The position numbers and the translations under genes were made by a program. A DNA stretch of 6,764 nt from Bdellovibrionales bacterium (GTDB lineage Bacteria; Bdellovibrionota_G; JALEGL01; JAGRAY01), in the NCBI GenBank assembly GCA_020434375.1, contig JAGRAY010000094.1, positions 1 to 6,764 of the forward strand. Reading direction: 5' to 3'. Every line of letters begins with the position of its first letter. The stretch's first letter is position 1. Positions 1-5,999 of the stretch are shown here, piece by piece. Below the pieces are notes generated by a model. That model searched no databases, had not been told where the DNA came from, and saw only the letters and a program-made list of their open reading frames with translations.

Positions 1-1824
1 GATAAGTATGTAGCCAAACTACGAACTTTGAACGTCGTAGCAAAAGATGCTGATAATCTTGAAGCCAATGATTTACCCATTACTCCTGAAAAGTCTTCTC
101 CTCAGGATCGTCAAGCAAAAATATTCGAAGAGCTCGATACGTTTTTACAATATGGCCTGTATGAGAAAGCAATTAATCTTCTAGGAGATGCTTTCAAGAG
201 TGATTTTAACAGTCAGGACATTAAAATGAAGTTGTTCGAGGTTGCTAAGGTATGTGACAAGCAAAAAGCCTTTGAAGTTTTGTCTATCGTCAAACAAACC
301 GCAACGGAACAAGGATTTACAGAAACTTCGAGTGAAATTGATGAATTTATGAGTCTTCACAGTATCGAGGCTCACGAGGTTTCTCCTGTTGAAGAAACAC
401 GCCTGGAATCTGTAGAGGTTTTCAAAGATGAAGAAGATGTTTTTGAACCTTCGTATGAAAGATCATTGGCACAAGTCGAAGCCGTCTCAGCAGATCAAGT
501 AAGCCCGAAAGAGGACAACGGTCATATCGAATTCGGTGAAAGTGGCACGGAGGACAGTAACTTTTTAGCTGGCTTTGAAATGGAACTCAATGAAGATCCT
601 CAAGTTGCCGAAAGTGTTGATTTTGTTGCTCACAAAGCACAAGAAGATCATGAAGATGATGACGATGACGACCAATACGAACAACCTTTAGCAAATCCAG
701 AACTTGATGATGGAAATAAAATCGACGAACCTGTCCTAGCATTTAACGATGAAGTTTCCCAAGATGAATCTTTAGAAGCCAAGAAGGCTATTGAGAGTCC
801 CTCGCCGGAAGCTTCGTCTGATTCATTTTCTTTTGATCTCGACATGCCAGTTCCTGAGCAGGATTCAAATTTGAGTGAGCAAGATTCTTTTGTCGATTTT
901 TCTATTGATGTTGTCGATGAGAGTGCGAGTGAACCGTCGATTGCAGTACCCGTTATAGAAGAAATTATAGAAGAACCCAGAATATCTCAGGAGTTTCCAG
1001 TCGAACGTTCGATTGAAGATCTAATGAAAGACGCGAATCAATTCATTGAGAAAAGGGAATTTACAAATGCTCGAGATGTTCTTGTCAATGTGCTCATCAA
1101 AGATAGAAGTTATATTCCTGCGATCGAGGCTTTGTCTAAATGCAGTTCTAGCAAGGCTGAAGTGTCAAATGCTGCGCCTTTGGATGTACAACCTTCTCCT
1201 CAACCATTAAATAATGGACCTCAATCTGCTTCTGATCTATTTGATTTGTCGGTAGAGCTTAAAGATGAAATCGACGATTTAGAACAACAGTTTGCCAAAC
1301 CTGGTAATCCAGACGATAACTACTTGAGCCCTGAAGAAGTGATCTCGGAATTTAAGAAAGGTGTTGCGCGTACCGTGGCAAAAGATGACTATCAAACACA
1401 TTACAACTTGGGAATTGCCTACAAAGAAATGGGGCTCTTAGATGAAGCCATCGCAGAATTTGAAACAGCCATGGAAAGCGAAGAATTAAAAGTTAGCTGT
1501 GTATCCATGATCGGCCTTTGCCTAACCGGGAAACGAGATTTTTCTCAAGCGATTACACTTTACAAAAAAATATTAAGCGAGTTACCTGCCGTGAAATCAC
1601 CGCAGGTACTTGGCCTGTCATACGAGTTAGCCGAGTCTTTTATAGGCGCAGGTTATGTTGGGGAAGCCTATAAGCTTTTTTCAAAGGTTTGTGAATTTGA
1701 TCCAGGGTTTCGAGATATAAAAGTTCGGGTTAAAGAATTAGAGGCGGAGTTTGGCGATCAAGATTCCTCGAAAGTCTCGTCTATTGATAAATTGTCAAAA
1801 AAGAATAAAGTCTCTTATATCTAA
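1..1824 (+). CDS. Acidic TPR-repeat protein, 5'-truncated by the window (possible FimV-like or pilus/secretion scaffold)
   Basis: The frame is open from base 1 (DKYVAKLRT, then the TTG at 28), and that TTG has no ribosome binding site, so the true start lies upstream. 607 residues are visible, numbered here from base 1. Residues ~40-105 form helical hairpins of TPR type ('FLQYGLYEKAINLL', then 'KLFEVAKVCDKQKAFEVL'). Residues ~115-330 are a long acidic, low-complexity linker with six consecutive Asp (219-224). Residues ~334-378 are another TPR-like hairpin ('ANQFIEKREFTNARDVLVNV'). A compact C-terminal module of about three TPRs follows (~463-496, 497-530, 533-569) and includes 'HYNLGIAYKEMGLLDEAI'. 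No membrane segment or signal peptide is visible, though the N-terminus is missing. TPRs mediate protein-protein contacts, so I infer a cytoplasmic scaffold for the machine that uses the next gene's ATPase. Alternating TPR pairs and acidic linkers recall FimV. The TPR call is firm; the pathway is a guess. Confidence 0.85.
   Translation, partial: DKYVAKLRTLNVVAKDADNLEANDLPITPEKSSPQDRQAKIFEELDTFLQYGLYEKAINLLGDAFKSDFNSQDIKMKLFEVAKVCDKQKAFEVLSIVKQTATEQGFTETSSEIDEFMSLHSIEAHEVSPVEETRLESVEVFKDEEDVFEPSYERSLAQVEAVSADQVSPKEDNGHIEFGESGTEDSNFLAGFEMELNEDPQVAESVDFVAHKAQEDHEDDDDDDQYEQPLANPELDDGNKIDEPVLAFNDEVSQDESLEAKKAIESPSPEASSDSFSFDLDMPVPEQDSNLSEQDSFVDFSIDVVDESASEPSIAVPVIEEIIEEPRISQEFPVERSIEDLMKDANQFIEKREFTNARDVLVNVLIKDRSYIPAIEALSKCSSSKAEVSNAAPLDVQPSPQPLNNGPQSASDLFDLSVELKDEIDDLEQQFAKPGNPDDNYLSPEEVISEFKKGVARTVAKDDYQTHYNLGIAYKEMGLLDEAIAEFETAMESEELKVSCVSMIGLCLTGKRDFSQAITLYKKILSELPAVKSPQVLGLSYELAESFIGAGYVGEAYKLFSKVCEFDPGFRDIKVRVKELEAEFGDQDSSKVSSIDKLSKKNKVSYI
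655..672 (+). repeat. GAY-codon run encoding six Asp inside the TPR protein linker
   Basis: Six consecutive GAT/GAC codons give a hexa-aspartate stretch at the centre of an acidic segment (AQEDHE before it, QYEQ after it). Mixed GAT and GAC use means it is not a pure trinucleotide tract, so slippage is less likely than in a perfect repeat. It marks the disordered linker between the N-terminal and C-terminal TPR blocks. Confidence 0.7.
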
Positions 1825-2828
1825 TGAATCCATTGAATTTCTATCATCTAGAACAAGAGCCTTTTTCTAACGCCCCTGTTAGTCGTTTTTATTATGATTC
1901 ACACCAAAATCAAATGGCTCTCGTGCGCGTAGAACGCGTTATTAAAGAAATGAAAGGGTTGGCCGTTCTTATTGGAGAAATAGGCGCAGGTAAAACAACT
2001 TTAGCACGTAAACTCCTCGATAGCCTTCCTGAAGAGGAATATGAAGCTGCCCTTTTAGTGATTATTCATTCGGGAATTACAGCAGACTGGCTTCTTCGAA
2101 GAATTGCTCAACAGTTAGGTGTTGAAGACCCTTCACCTGAAAAACTTCGACTCCTCAATCAACTTTACCGGCGACTTTTGGAAATTCACGAAAGCGGTCG
2201 TAAGGCTGTGGTATTGATAGACGAAGCCCAAATGCTTCAAACAAGAGAAATCATGGAAGAATTTAGAGGTGTTTTAAACTTAGAAATACCTGAAAAAAAA
2301 CTTATCACGTTTGTATTTTTTGGACTCCCCGATATTGAAAAAAATCTTAAACTTGACCCGCCTCTTCTTCAAAGAGTAGCTGTAAAATGCCGGTTAAATC
2401 CTCTTACCGAAGAATCAACACGAGAGTATATTCACCACCGTATTCGTCTTGCAGGAGGGAATAAAGATATCTTTGATCTAGATGCGATTAGTTCTATCTA
2501 TCGATTTTCACAAGGAAGCCCAAGATTAATTAATACGATTGCAGATAACGCTTTGTTTGAAGGTGCATTGGTACAGGCCAAAACAATCAATGTGGATATT
2601 ATCGAGCGCGTTTCAAAAGATTTAGGATTAGACGGGGCATATGACCCAATTGAAATATCGATATCTCATGACTTAAATACACAAATAGAAGCTCAAGTGC
2701 AGGTGGCAAAGCCGTCAGCTGAAAGAGCCAAAGAAGTAACAGACGAACATAATTATCTGCGAGACCTCGATGGAGATTTTGATCCAGAGCAAATGATTGA
2801 CGACATCGAAGACACCTCAATTAAATGA
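1824..2828 (+). CDS. ExeA/GspA-like AAA ATPase (soluble, ATPase module only)
   Basis: This 334-aa P-loop ATPase belongs to the ExeA/GspA (AAA_22) group. The N-terminus 'NFYHLEQEPFSNAPVSRFYY' matches the ExeA-type opening (short F-x-PF box). Walker A is GEIGAGKTT at 51-59 and Walker B is VVLIDEAQ at 129-136. A sensor-1-like strand (FVFFGLPD, ~163-170), the LLQR arginine of the finger type (~181-184) and the sensor-2 GSPRLIN (231-237) are all present, so it should be active. Classical ExeA continues with a transmembrane helix and a peptidoglycan-binding domain and helps assemble the secretin in the envelope. Here the protein ends after an acidic tail (~285-334) with no membrane segment, so it is probably cytoplasmic. 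The ATG overlaps the upstream stop (TAATG), and no Shine-Dalgarno is seen, which points to translational coupling with the TPR gene. Transposition ATPases (TniB/TnsC type) are related, but no transposase is nearby. Its last four codons and stop lie in the left 40-bp repeat. Confidence 0.88.
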   Translation: MNPLNFYHLEQEPFSNAPVSRFYYDSHQNQMALVRVERVIKEMKGLAVLIGEIGAGKTTLARKLLDSLPEEEYEAALLVIIHSGITADWLLRRIAQQLGVEDPSPEKLRLLNQLYRRLLEIHESGRKAVVLIDEAQMLQTREIMEEFRGVLNLEIPEKKLITFVFFGLPDIEKNLKLDPPLLQRVAVKCRLNPLTEESTREYIHHRIRLAGGNKDIFDLDAISSIYRFSQGSPRLINTIADNALFEGALVQAKTINVDIIERVSKDLGLDGAYDPIEISISHDLNTQIEAQVQVAKPSAERAKEVTDEHNYLRDLDGDFDPEQMIDDIEDTSIK

Positions 2829-2854
2829 AGCAAAAAGATCAAATCCGATTTTGA
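2815..2854 (+). repeat. Left copy of 40-bp direct repeat (3' end of the ATPase gene)
   Basis: It matches 5208-5247 at 39 of 40 positions (A at 2820 versus G at 5213), with 34 uninterrupted identical bases from 2821 to 2854. It contains the ATPase stop (TGA 2826-2828, plus strand) and, on the minus strand, a relic of the permease stop (TCA 2817-2819) and its last codons. Similarity ends sharply on both sides: 2814 A versus 5207 G, and 2855 A versus 5248 C. Confidence 0.97.
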
Positions 2855-2874
2855 AATGCCAATGGCATTTCAAA
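2850..2874. repeat. Near-perfect 25-bp palindrome across the left repeat's inner edge
   Basis: Arms TTTGAAATGCCA (2850-2861) and TGGCATTTCAAA (2863-2874) are exact reverse complements around one central A at 2862. As RNA it would be an 11-bp stem with an AAT triloop, 21 nt after the ATPase stop. No U-tract follows on either strand, so it is not a standard intrinsic terminator. It could be an operator for a dimeric regulator of the gene starting at 2954, a Rho-assisted 3' end or RNase stop for the operon, or a recombination site. The first five bases belong to the direct repeat; the rest is specific to the inserted unit. Confidence 0.8.
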
Positions 2875-2895
2875 TGGTCGACAACCCTTTGTATC

Positions 2896-2919
2896 GCGCA
2901 ATGTATTGACAACATGCGC
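2896..2919. repeat. Imperfect inverted repeat enclosing the -35 element
   Basis: GCGCA (2896-2900), a one-base bulge and TGT (2902-2904) pair with ACA (2912-2914) and TGCGC (2915-2919). The enclosed ATTGACA contains the candidate -35 hexamer. The geometry is that of a possible repressor or activator site, but the arms are short and one base is bulged, so chance is possible. Confidence 0.4.
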
Positions 2920-2935
2920 CATTTTGGGTTAGAAG
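2906..2935 (+). promoter_or_regulatory. Candidate sigma-70-type promoter for the secreted-protein gene
   Basis: A consensus -35 TTGACA (2906-2911) is followed after 18 bp by TAGAAG (2930-2935, 4 of 6 to TATAAT). This would start transcription near 2942 and leave a leader of about a dozen bases. The -10 is mediocre. Its position in the only sizeable gap before this gene, and its location within the repeat-bounded unit, support independent expression of the gene. Confidence 0.45.
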
Positions 2936-2940
2936 CTAAC
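2928..2940. repeat. Short perfect dyad overlapping the -10 region
   Basis: GTTAG (2928-2932) and CTAAC (2936-2940) are exact reverse complements around AAG and cover the candidate -10. It could be an operator. Five-base arms are weak evidence alone, and it is listed because it is the third dyad in a 125-bp gap. Confidence 0.3.
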
Positions 2941-2945
2941 AGGGG
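2941..2945 (+). promoter_or_regulatory. Ribosome binding site for the 743-aa protein
   Basis: AGGGG lies 8 bases before the ATG at 2954, which fits a Shine-Dalgarno site. Because the codons after this ATG encode a clean signal peptide, it fixes the start. Confidence 0.75.
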
Positions 2946-2953
2946 TTTATTTA

Positions 2954-5185
2954 ATGAAATTTGTACAATCTTTTCTTGCACTATCTTTGGTTATTGGAGC
3001 ACTTGGCCCAGTTACTTATTCCTTAGAGGAGAAAAAGTCATCTTTGAACCTGGAAACATTGATTCCTGGAGATGAGCTTCTTCGCTATTTTGGTGCCAGT
3101 TGCGAAACTCAGGGAACTTGGATTCAAACTGCGCGAGGTCAAACGGAATCATTAATATCAGCACTTAAAAAGATTCAAGACGACAAACGATGTTCTAGTG
3201 CTGGAGAAGTTTTGGCTCAACTATCTATTTTTAGTCAGAGACTGGTTGATCTACAAGAGTGGAGTAGTGGTCGTAGACTATATGGTGACCTAAGTGCACA
3301 AGAACAGGAAATATTGCTTCAACTTTCAAATACAGATGCCAGTGATACCTATACGATTGATTTATTGCACGACGCCCTTAGAAGTGTTCAAATAGAACTC
3401 GCAACGCAACTTTCCAGAAATGAAAGTTCCAAAAAATATGACCAAATTCTTGAATCTACAGTACTAGCTGATACGGTGATTGCAGCAGAAGCTGTTTTGA
3501 ATCAAGCACTCCTGAACCAAGAATGTTTACTGCGGCAGCCGACTTTACTCACAACCATTGCATCAGTGACAGGCATGGTAGGATCTGCCGCTTCTCTTAC
3601 TAATCCAGCATTGAGTCTTGGCTTAGCGAGCGGAACCGAGATGTTGGGAACGTTTATTGGTTATTTTCGTAATCATCGAGTCACAAAGCAAATCGCTAGG
3701 GCGAATCTTGCAAATATTGGCAGTGCATTTCAATGTGTTTTAGAGAGCTTGTCGAATCAATATTGTCGAACGAAGGATGCTATCGATCTGATCGATCTCA
3801 AGGCTAGTAATGCACAAACTGTTGAAAATGATCTCGAAGTAGCCGTTCGTTTTTTAGATAGAGAAATTCCGACATTTGTTCAGTGGTTAGATAAAGTAAG
3901 ATTCGGCACCTTGCCCAATAGTAAACAAGACGCTAACAGAGCTAATGAAGTTCTATTCGAGCAAACGGCTTTGCAAGCTATTAAACGAGCGGGAATAGGA
4001 TGGATTGAACAAAATCGAAGTTATTTCGACACTGCAGGTTCTGATCAGGAAGGATTTTACATTTTAAAAAGAATTATCCTCGGGCTAGCAGTGCCAGATC
4101 GAAGCTCAGGTCAAGATTATTATAGTGAAACGCTTTATAGCGGTTCGGTAGAATTTATACCATACTACCTCATGGGTTTTACGAACGCGAGTCAAGTTCC
4201 GAAGGCTTTTGGAAACTCATTGGTGGGATTTTCACAATTTGATCCTTATTCAAATGAAGATCACCGTGTGACAATACCTATGCCAACATTGGATCAAGTA
4301 AAATCAATATTTACGTATTGGGTGGACGATGCTACCGAACAGGTAAATAGAAAGCTCAATTTGATTCTCCAAACTGATCCTGGTTTTGTTATGGCAGAAG
4401 CACATGATTTAACGAGTAATTTATCAAAACTATCACCAGAGAATGCTTTAAAAAGGATGATTGAATTTCTAAAACAAAATTCAAATATTGCAAGCAATCA
4501 TGACGGTGCTTTTACTCAAATTTATGACGACACGATCGACATTTTAAATAATATTCTTGTATTATTAAGGAGCGACGAAATTGATAAGCGAAAATTAGTT
4601 GAACAAGTTTCTCACGAGGCGCAACTAGCTTTCGGAGTCACTTTTATTCAGAACAGGCTCGAACTTCTTGTTCGAAGAGCCATTTTTGAAAAATACGGCC
4701 AAAATAGAAATCAAAAAAATTCACTTCAGATTCTTGCTGCCAATAGGTTTCTTGAGGCATTTAACTCAGTAAGAGGTAATGGTAATTTAGCTATGATGCA
4801 CTCCGACATGCAGAAATCGTTACCACTAACGATCGATACAATTAATGCATTTTCTGAGGTTTTTTCAAAAAATATACTAAAGATATTAGACTATTATTTG
4901 CAACAAGAACAGTCTGCCAATAAACAAAAAGATCGAACCCTTTTAAAAGCCTATCGGCATTCTCGTGCCGAGCTATGCTACGGGTTACTAGCAGTTCCTG
5001 TGTGGCCTGAGAATATTCCGATCGATAGGTGCCTGGGAGTGAACCTTGAAGCCTTGATTCCAGGATCGCCGGCGTCTCCTGCAATTAGTAGCCAAATGAT
5101 CAAGGGGCCTCATGAAAATAGAGTATGCGAGCATCGTGACTATTTTAGGATTTCAAAAATATATCAAGAGTGGGGCCATCGTTAG
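2954..5185 (+). CDS. Large secreted protein of unknown family, with signal peptide and glycine-rich hydrophobic segment
   Basis: I do not recognise this 743-aa protein. The N-terminus (MKFVQSFLALSLVIGALGPV, then TYS) is a typical Sec signal peptide with likely cleavage after ~residue 23. There is no lipobox Cys, so export to the periplasm or beyond is expected. The rest looks largely alpha-helical. Eight cysteines (50, 80, 191, 261, 271, 675, 693, 725) cluster towards the two ends and could form disulfides after export. Residues ~197-237 form a hydrophobic Gly/Ala/Ser/Thr-rich stretch with Gly at 207, 210, 223, 227, 232 and 236, able to be a membrane hairpin or buried glycine-zipper core. The motif NLE-T/A-LIPG occurs twice, at 32-39 and 697-704. 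No catalytic signature is evident. The gene sits between 40-bp direct repeats and converges on the permease 24 bp away, so it looks like a self-contained insertion rather than part of either neighbouring operon. A secreted effector, a surface or adhesion factor, or a toxin-like protein are all possible; none is shown. Confidence 0.85.
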   Translation: MKFVQSFLALSLVIGALGPVTYSLEEKKSSLNLETLIPGDELLRYFGASCETQGTWIQTARGQTESLISALKKIQDDKRCSSAGEVLAQLSIFSQRLVDLQEWSSGRRLYGDLSAQEQEILLQLSNTDASDTYTIDLLHDALRSVQIELATQLSRNESSKKYDQILESTVLADTVIAAEAVLNQALLNQECLLRQPTLLTTIASVTGMVGSAASLTNPALSLGLASGTEMLGTFIGYFRNHRVTKQIARANLANIGSAFQCVLESLSNQYCRTKDAIDLIDLKASNAQTVENDLEVAVRFLDREIPTFVQWLDKVRFGTLPNSKQDANRANEVLFEQTALQAIKRAGIGWIEQNRSYFDTAGSDQEGFYILKRIILGLAVPDRSSGQDYYSETLYSGSVEFIPYYLMGFTNASQVPKAFGNSLVGFSQFDPYSNEDHRVTIPMPTLDQVKSIFTYWVDDATEQVNRKLNLILQTDPGFVMAEAHDLTSNLSKLSPENALKRMIEFLKQNSNIASNHDGAFTQIYDDTIDILNNILVLLRSDEIDKRKLVEQVSHEAQLAFGVTFIQNRLELLVRRAIFEKYGQNRNQKNSLQILAANRFLEAFNSVRGNGNLAMMHSDMQKSLPLTIDTINAFSEVFSKNILKILDYYLQQEQSANKQKDRTLLKAYRHSRAELCYGLLAVPVWPENIPIDRCLGVNLEALIPGSPASPAISSQMIKGPHENRVCEHRDYFRISKIYQEWGHR
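3045..3070 (+). repeat. 5' copy of internal repeat encoding NLETLIPG
   Basis: This 26-base segment matches 5040-5065 in the same gene at 22 of 26 positions, in the same reading frame. It encodes NLETLIPG at residues 32-39, just after the signal peptide. Confidence 0.6.
5040..5065 (+). repeat. 3' copy of internal repeat encoding NLEALIPG
   Basis: It pairs with 3045-3070 and encodes NLEALIPG at residues 697-704, about 40 residues before the C-terminus. The four differences fall mostly at third codon positions, plus the T/A residue. That fits either an old duplication or selection on the peptide. Confidence 0.6.
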
Positions 5186-5207
5186 GCTAGAATCTGTAAG
5201 TACCTTG

Positions 5208-5247
5208 CCTCAGTTAAATGAAGCAAAAAGATCAAATCCGATTTTGA
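5208..5247 (+). repeat. Right copy of 40-bp direct repeat (3' end of the permease gene)
   Basis: It is the partner of 2815-2854. On the minus strand it encodes the last 12 residues of the permease (KIGFDLFASFN and the preceding Val) and its TGA stop (complement of 5210-5212). On the plus strand it still carries the ATPase-type ending TCA-GTT-AAA-TGA (stop at 5219-5221), now unused. This copy is the natural permease terminus, so the left copy carries a relic of it. Confidence 0.97.
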
Positions 5248-5971
5248 CAATAAGAAGAGAGACGATCAGCATGAAAATAGGTTTAATCAGTCGAGCTCCG
5301 ATTTTTAGTGAAACAGAAGCGCCAGTCGTGCTTCCAATAAAACTAGCGATAGCGGCGGGCCACACGGCATAAAAATCGATGTTCTTCAAACTGACAAATA
5401 CGATGAGCGCTCCTATATTTGAAGCATAGTTAATGAGTCTACTGTTGGCAGAGGCTTGTAAAAGTTCTTTGCCAAATAAAAGAATAAATGCAGCCATTAA
5501 GAAGGTACCGGTTCCAGGCCCAAAAAAACCATCGTAAAAGCCAATGGTGCCACCAATAAGTACCTTGGCCATAGGGTGAGTTAGCCTCTCTTGACTTGTA
5601 ACGAGTCCCCAGTCTTTTTTTGTAAAAGCGTAGCCTGCAACCAAAACAAGCATGATGAAACTAAAGGGTTTTAAAAAATTTGGATTAGCATGGGTAGCCG
5701 CGAACGCTCCAAATAAGGAAAAGATAAAAGCAGAAAGCGTCATGGGGATGAGGAGCTTCCAGTCGATTTTTCCAGCGAGCCCGTAGCGAAGAGAGCTGGC
5801 GCCAGAAGCGGCCACGCCAATAATTTTATTGGAACCAATAGCTAAATTGGGCGGGAACCCTAAAGCCAGTAGCGTAGGCAGAGATATAAGTCCACCACCA
5901 CCCACAATGGAATCAACGAAGCCAGCCAGAAAGCCTGCAATGACAAGAATGAATGTTGCATAATTGGCCAT
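5210..5971 (-). CDS. TSUP (TauE/SafE, COG0730) family membrane permease
   Basis: This 253-aa integral inner-membrane protein has about seven or eight hydrophobic helices. It shows the two-fold repeat of the TSUP family: the first half carries GFVDSIVGGGGLISLP (17-32) and the second the equivalent GFYDGFFGPGTGTF (144-157). Family members move small sulfur-containing or organic anions (sulfite, sulfoacetate, taurine-related compounds) across the inner membrane; many are only annotated as YfcA-like with unknown substrate, and nothing here identifies it. The length is usual for the family. An in-frame TAA lies a few codons upstream and no other start codon intervenes, so the ATG at 5971 is the only sensible start even though no Shine-Dalgarno precedes it. 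The gene converges on the secreted-protein gene and diverges from the Lgt-like gene across 28 bp. Its 3' end is the right 40-bp repeat. Confidence 0.92.
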   Translation of the reverse strand: MANYATFILVIAGFLAGFVDSIVGGGGLISLPTLLALGFPPNLAIGSNKIIGVAASGASSLRYGLAGKIDWKLLIPMTLSAFIFSLFGAFAATHANPNFLKPFSFIMLVLVAGYAFTKKDWGLVTSQERLTHPMAKVLIGGTIGFYDGFFGPGTGTFLMAAFILLFGKELLQASANSRLINYASNIGALIVFVSLKNIDFYAVWPAAIASFIGSTTGASVSLKIGARLIKPIFMLIVSLLIVKIGFDLFASFN

Positions 5972-5993
5972 GAATTGAGACGGTGGTTATACT
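5964..5993. promoter_or_regulatory. Candidate bidirectional promoter with overlapping -10 elements
   Basis: Only 28 bp (5972-5999) separate the divergent starts, so promoters must overlap coding sequence. On the plus strand TATACT (5988-5993, 5 of 6 to consensus) has TTGGCC (5964-5969) 18 bp upstream. On the minus strand the same place reads TATAAC (complement of 5986-5991, 5 of 6). The two -10s share four base pairs in opposite orientation. Predicted starts would be near 6000 (plus) and 5979 (minus), giving leaderless or nearly leaderless mRNAs. That agrees with neither gene having a good ribosome binding site. The motifs are visible; promoter activity is inference. Confidence 0.4.
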
Positions 5994-5999
5994 AAAAAC

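Larger units (their letters stand above)
2815..5247. other. Putative inserted 2.39-kb unit bounded by 40-bp direct repeats
   Basis: The two 40-bp repeats are offset by exactly 2393 bp and enclose one gene with its own promoter region and nothing else. Removing one repeat plus the intervening DNA would fuse the ATPase and permease genes tail to tail, with both stop codons preserved. That is what an insertion with target duplication, or an att-like integration into overlapping gene ends, would leave. No transposase, integrase or terminal inverted repeats are visible inside, so the mechanism is open. It could be a trans-mobilised cargo unit, an excisable element, or a one-off illegitimate event that created the duplication. 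The repeats are seen directly; the insertion is inference. Confidence 0.5.

Noticed and set aside
28..30. TTG at base 28 as the start of the TPR gene
   Set aside because: The frame stays open to base 1 and no ribosome binding site precedes the TTG, so the gene most likely begins outside the window.
2599..2820. Minus-strand frame inside the ATPase gene, with other antisense frames (181-375, 648-845, 4294-4497, 4842-5084)
   Set aside because: All are short antisense frames inside well-supported genes, with protein composition that follows from the sense strand.
2850..2874. Palindrome as an intrinsic terminator of the ATPase operon
   Set aside because: No U-tract follows the stem on either strand; kept only as a palindrome of unknown role.
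2797..3075. 92-codon plus-strand frame spanning the gap before the secreted-protein gene
   Set aside because: It overlaps the ATPase end and the signal-peptide codons in another frame, has no family features, and crosses the promoter and palindromes.
4954..4971. Hairpin TCGGCA/TGCCGA as a minus-strand terminator for the permease
   Set aside because: The stem is only 6 bp, the following T stretch on the minus strand is four bases long and offset by five, and it lies inside the other gene's coding region.
2815..5247. Reading the repeat-bounded unit as a normal insertion sequence or CRISPR-type array
   Set aside because: There is no transposase, no terminal inverted repeats, and only two repeat copies 2.4 kb apart.
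5112..5372. 86-codon plus-strand frame over the 3' ends of the two convergent genes
   Set aside because: It is antisense to the permease C-terminus and out of frame with the secreted protein, with no domain features or ribosome binding site.
5197..5567. 11-bp match TAAGTACCTTG at 5197-5207 and 5557-5567
   Set aside because: Several exact 11-mers shared by chance are expected in a window of this size; it lacks flanking similarity.
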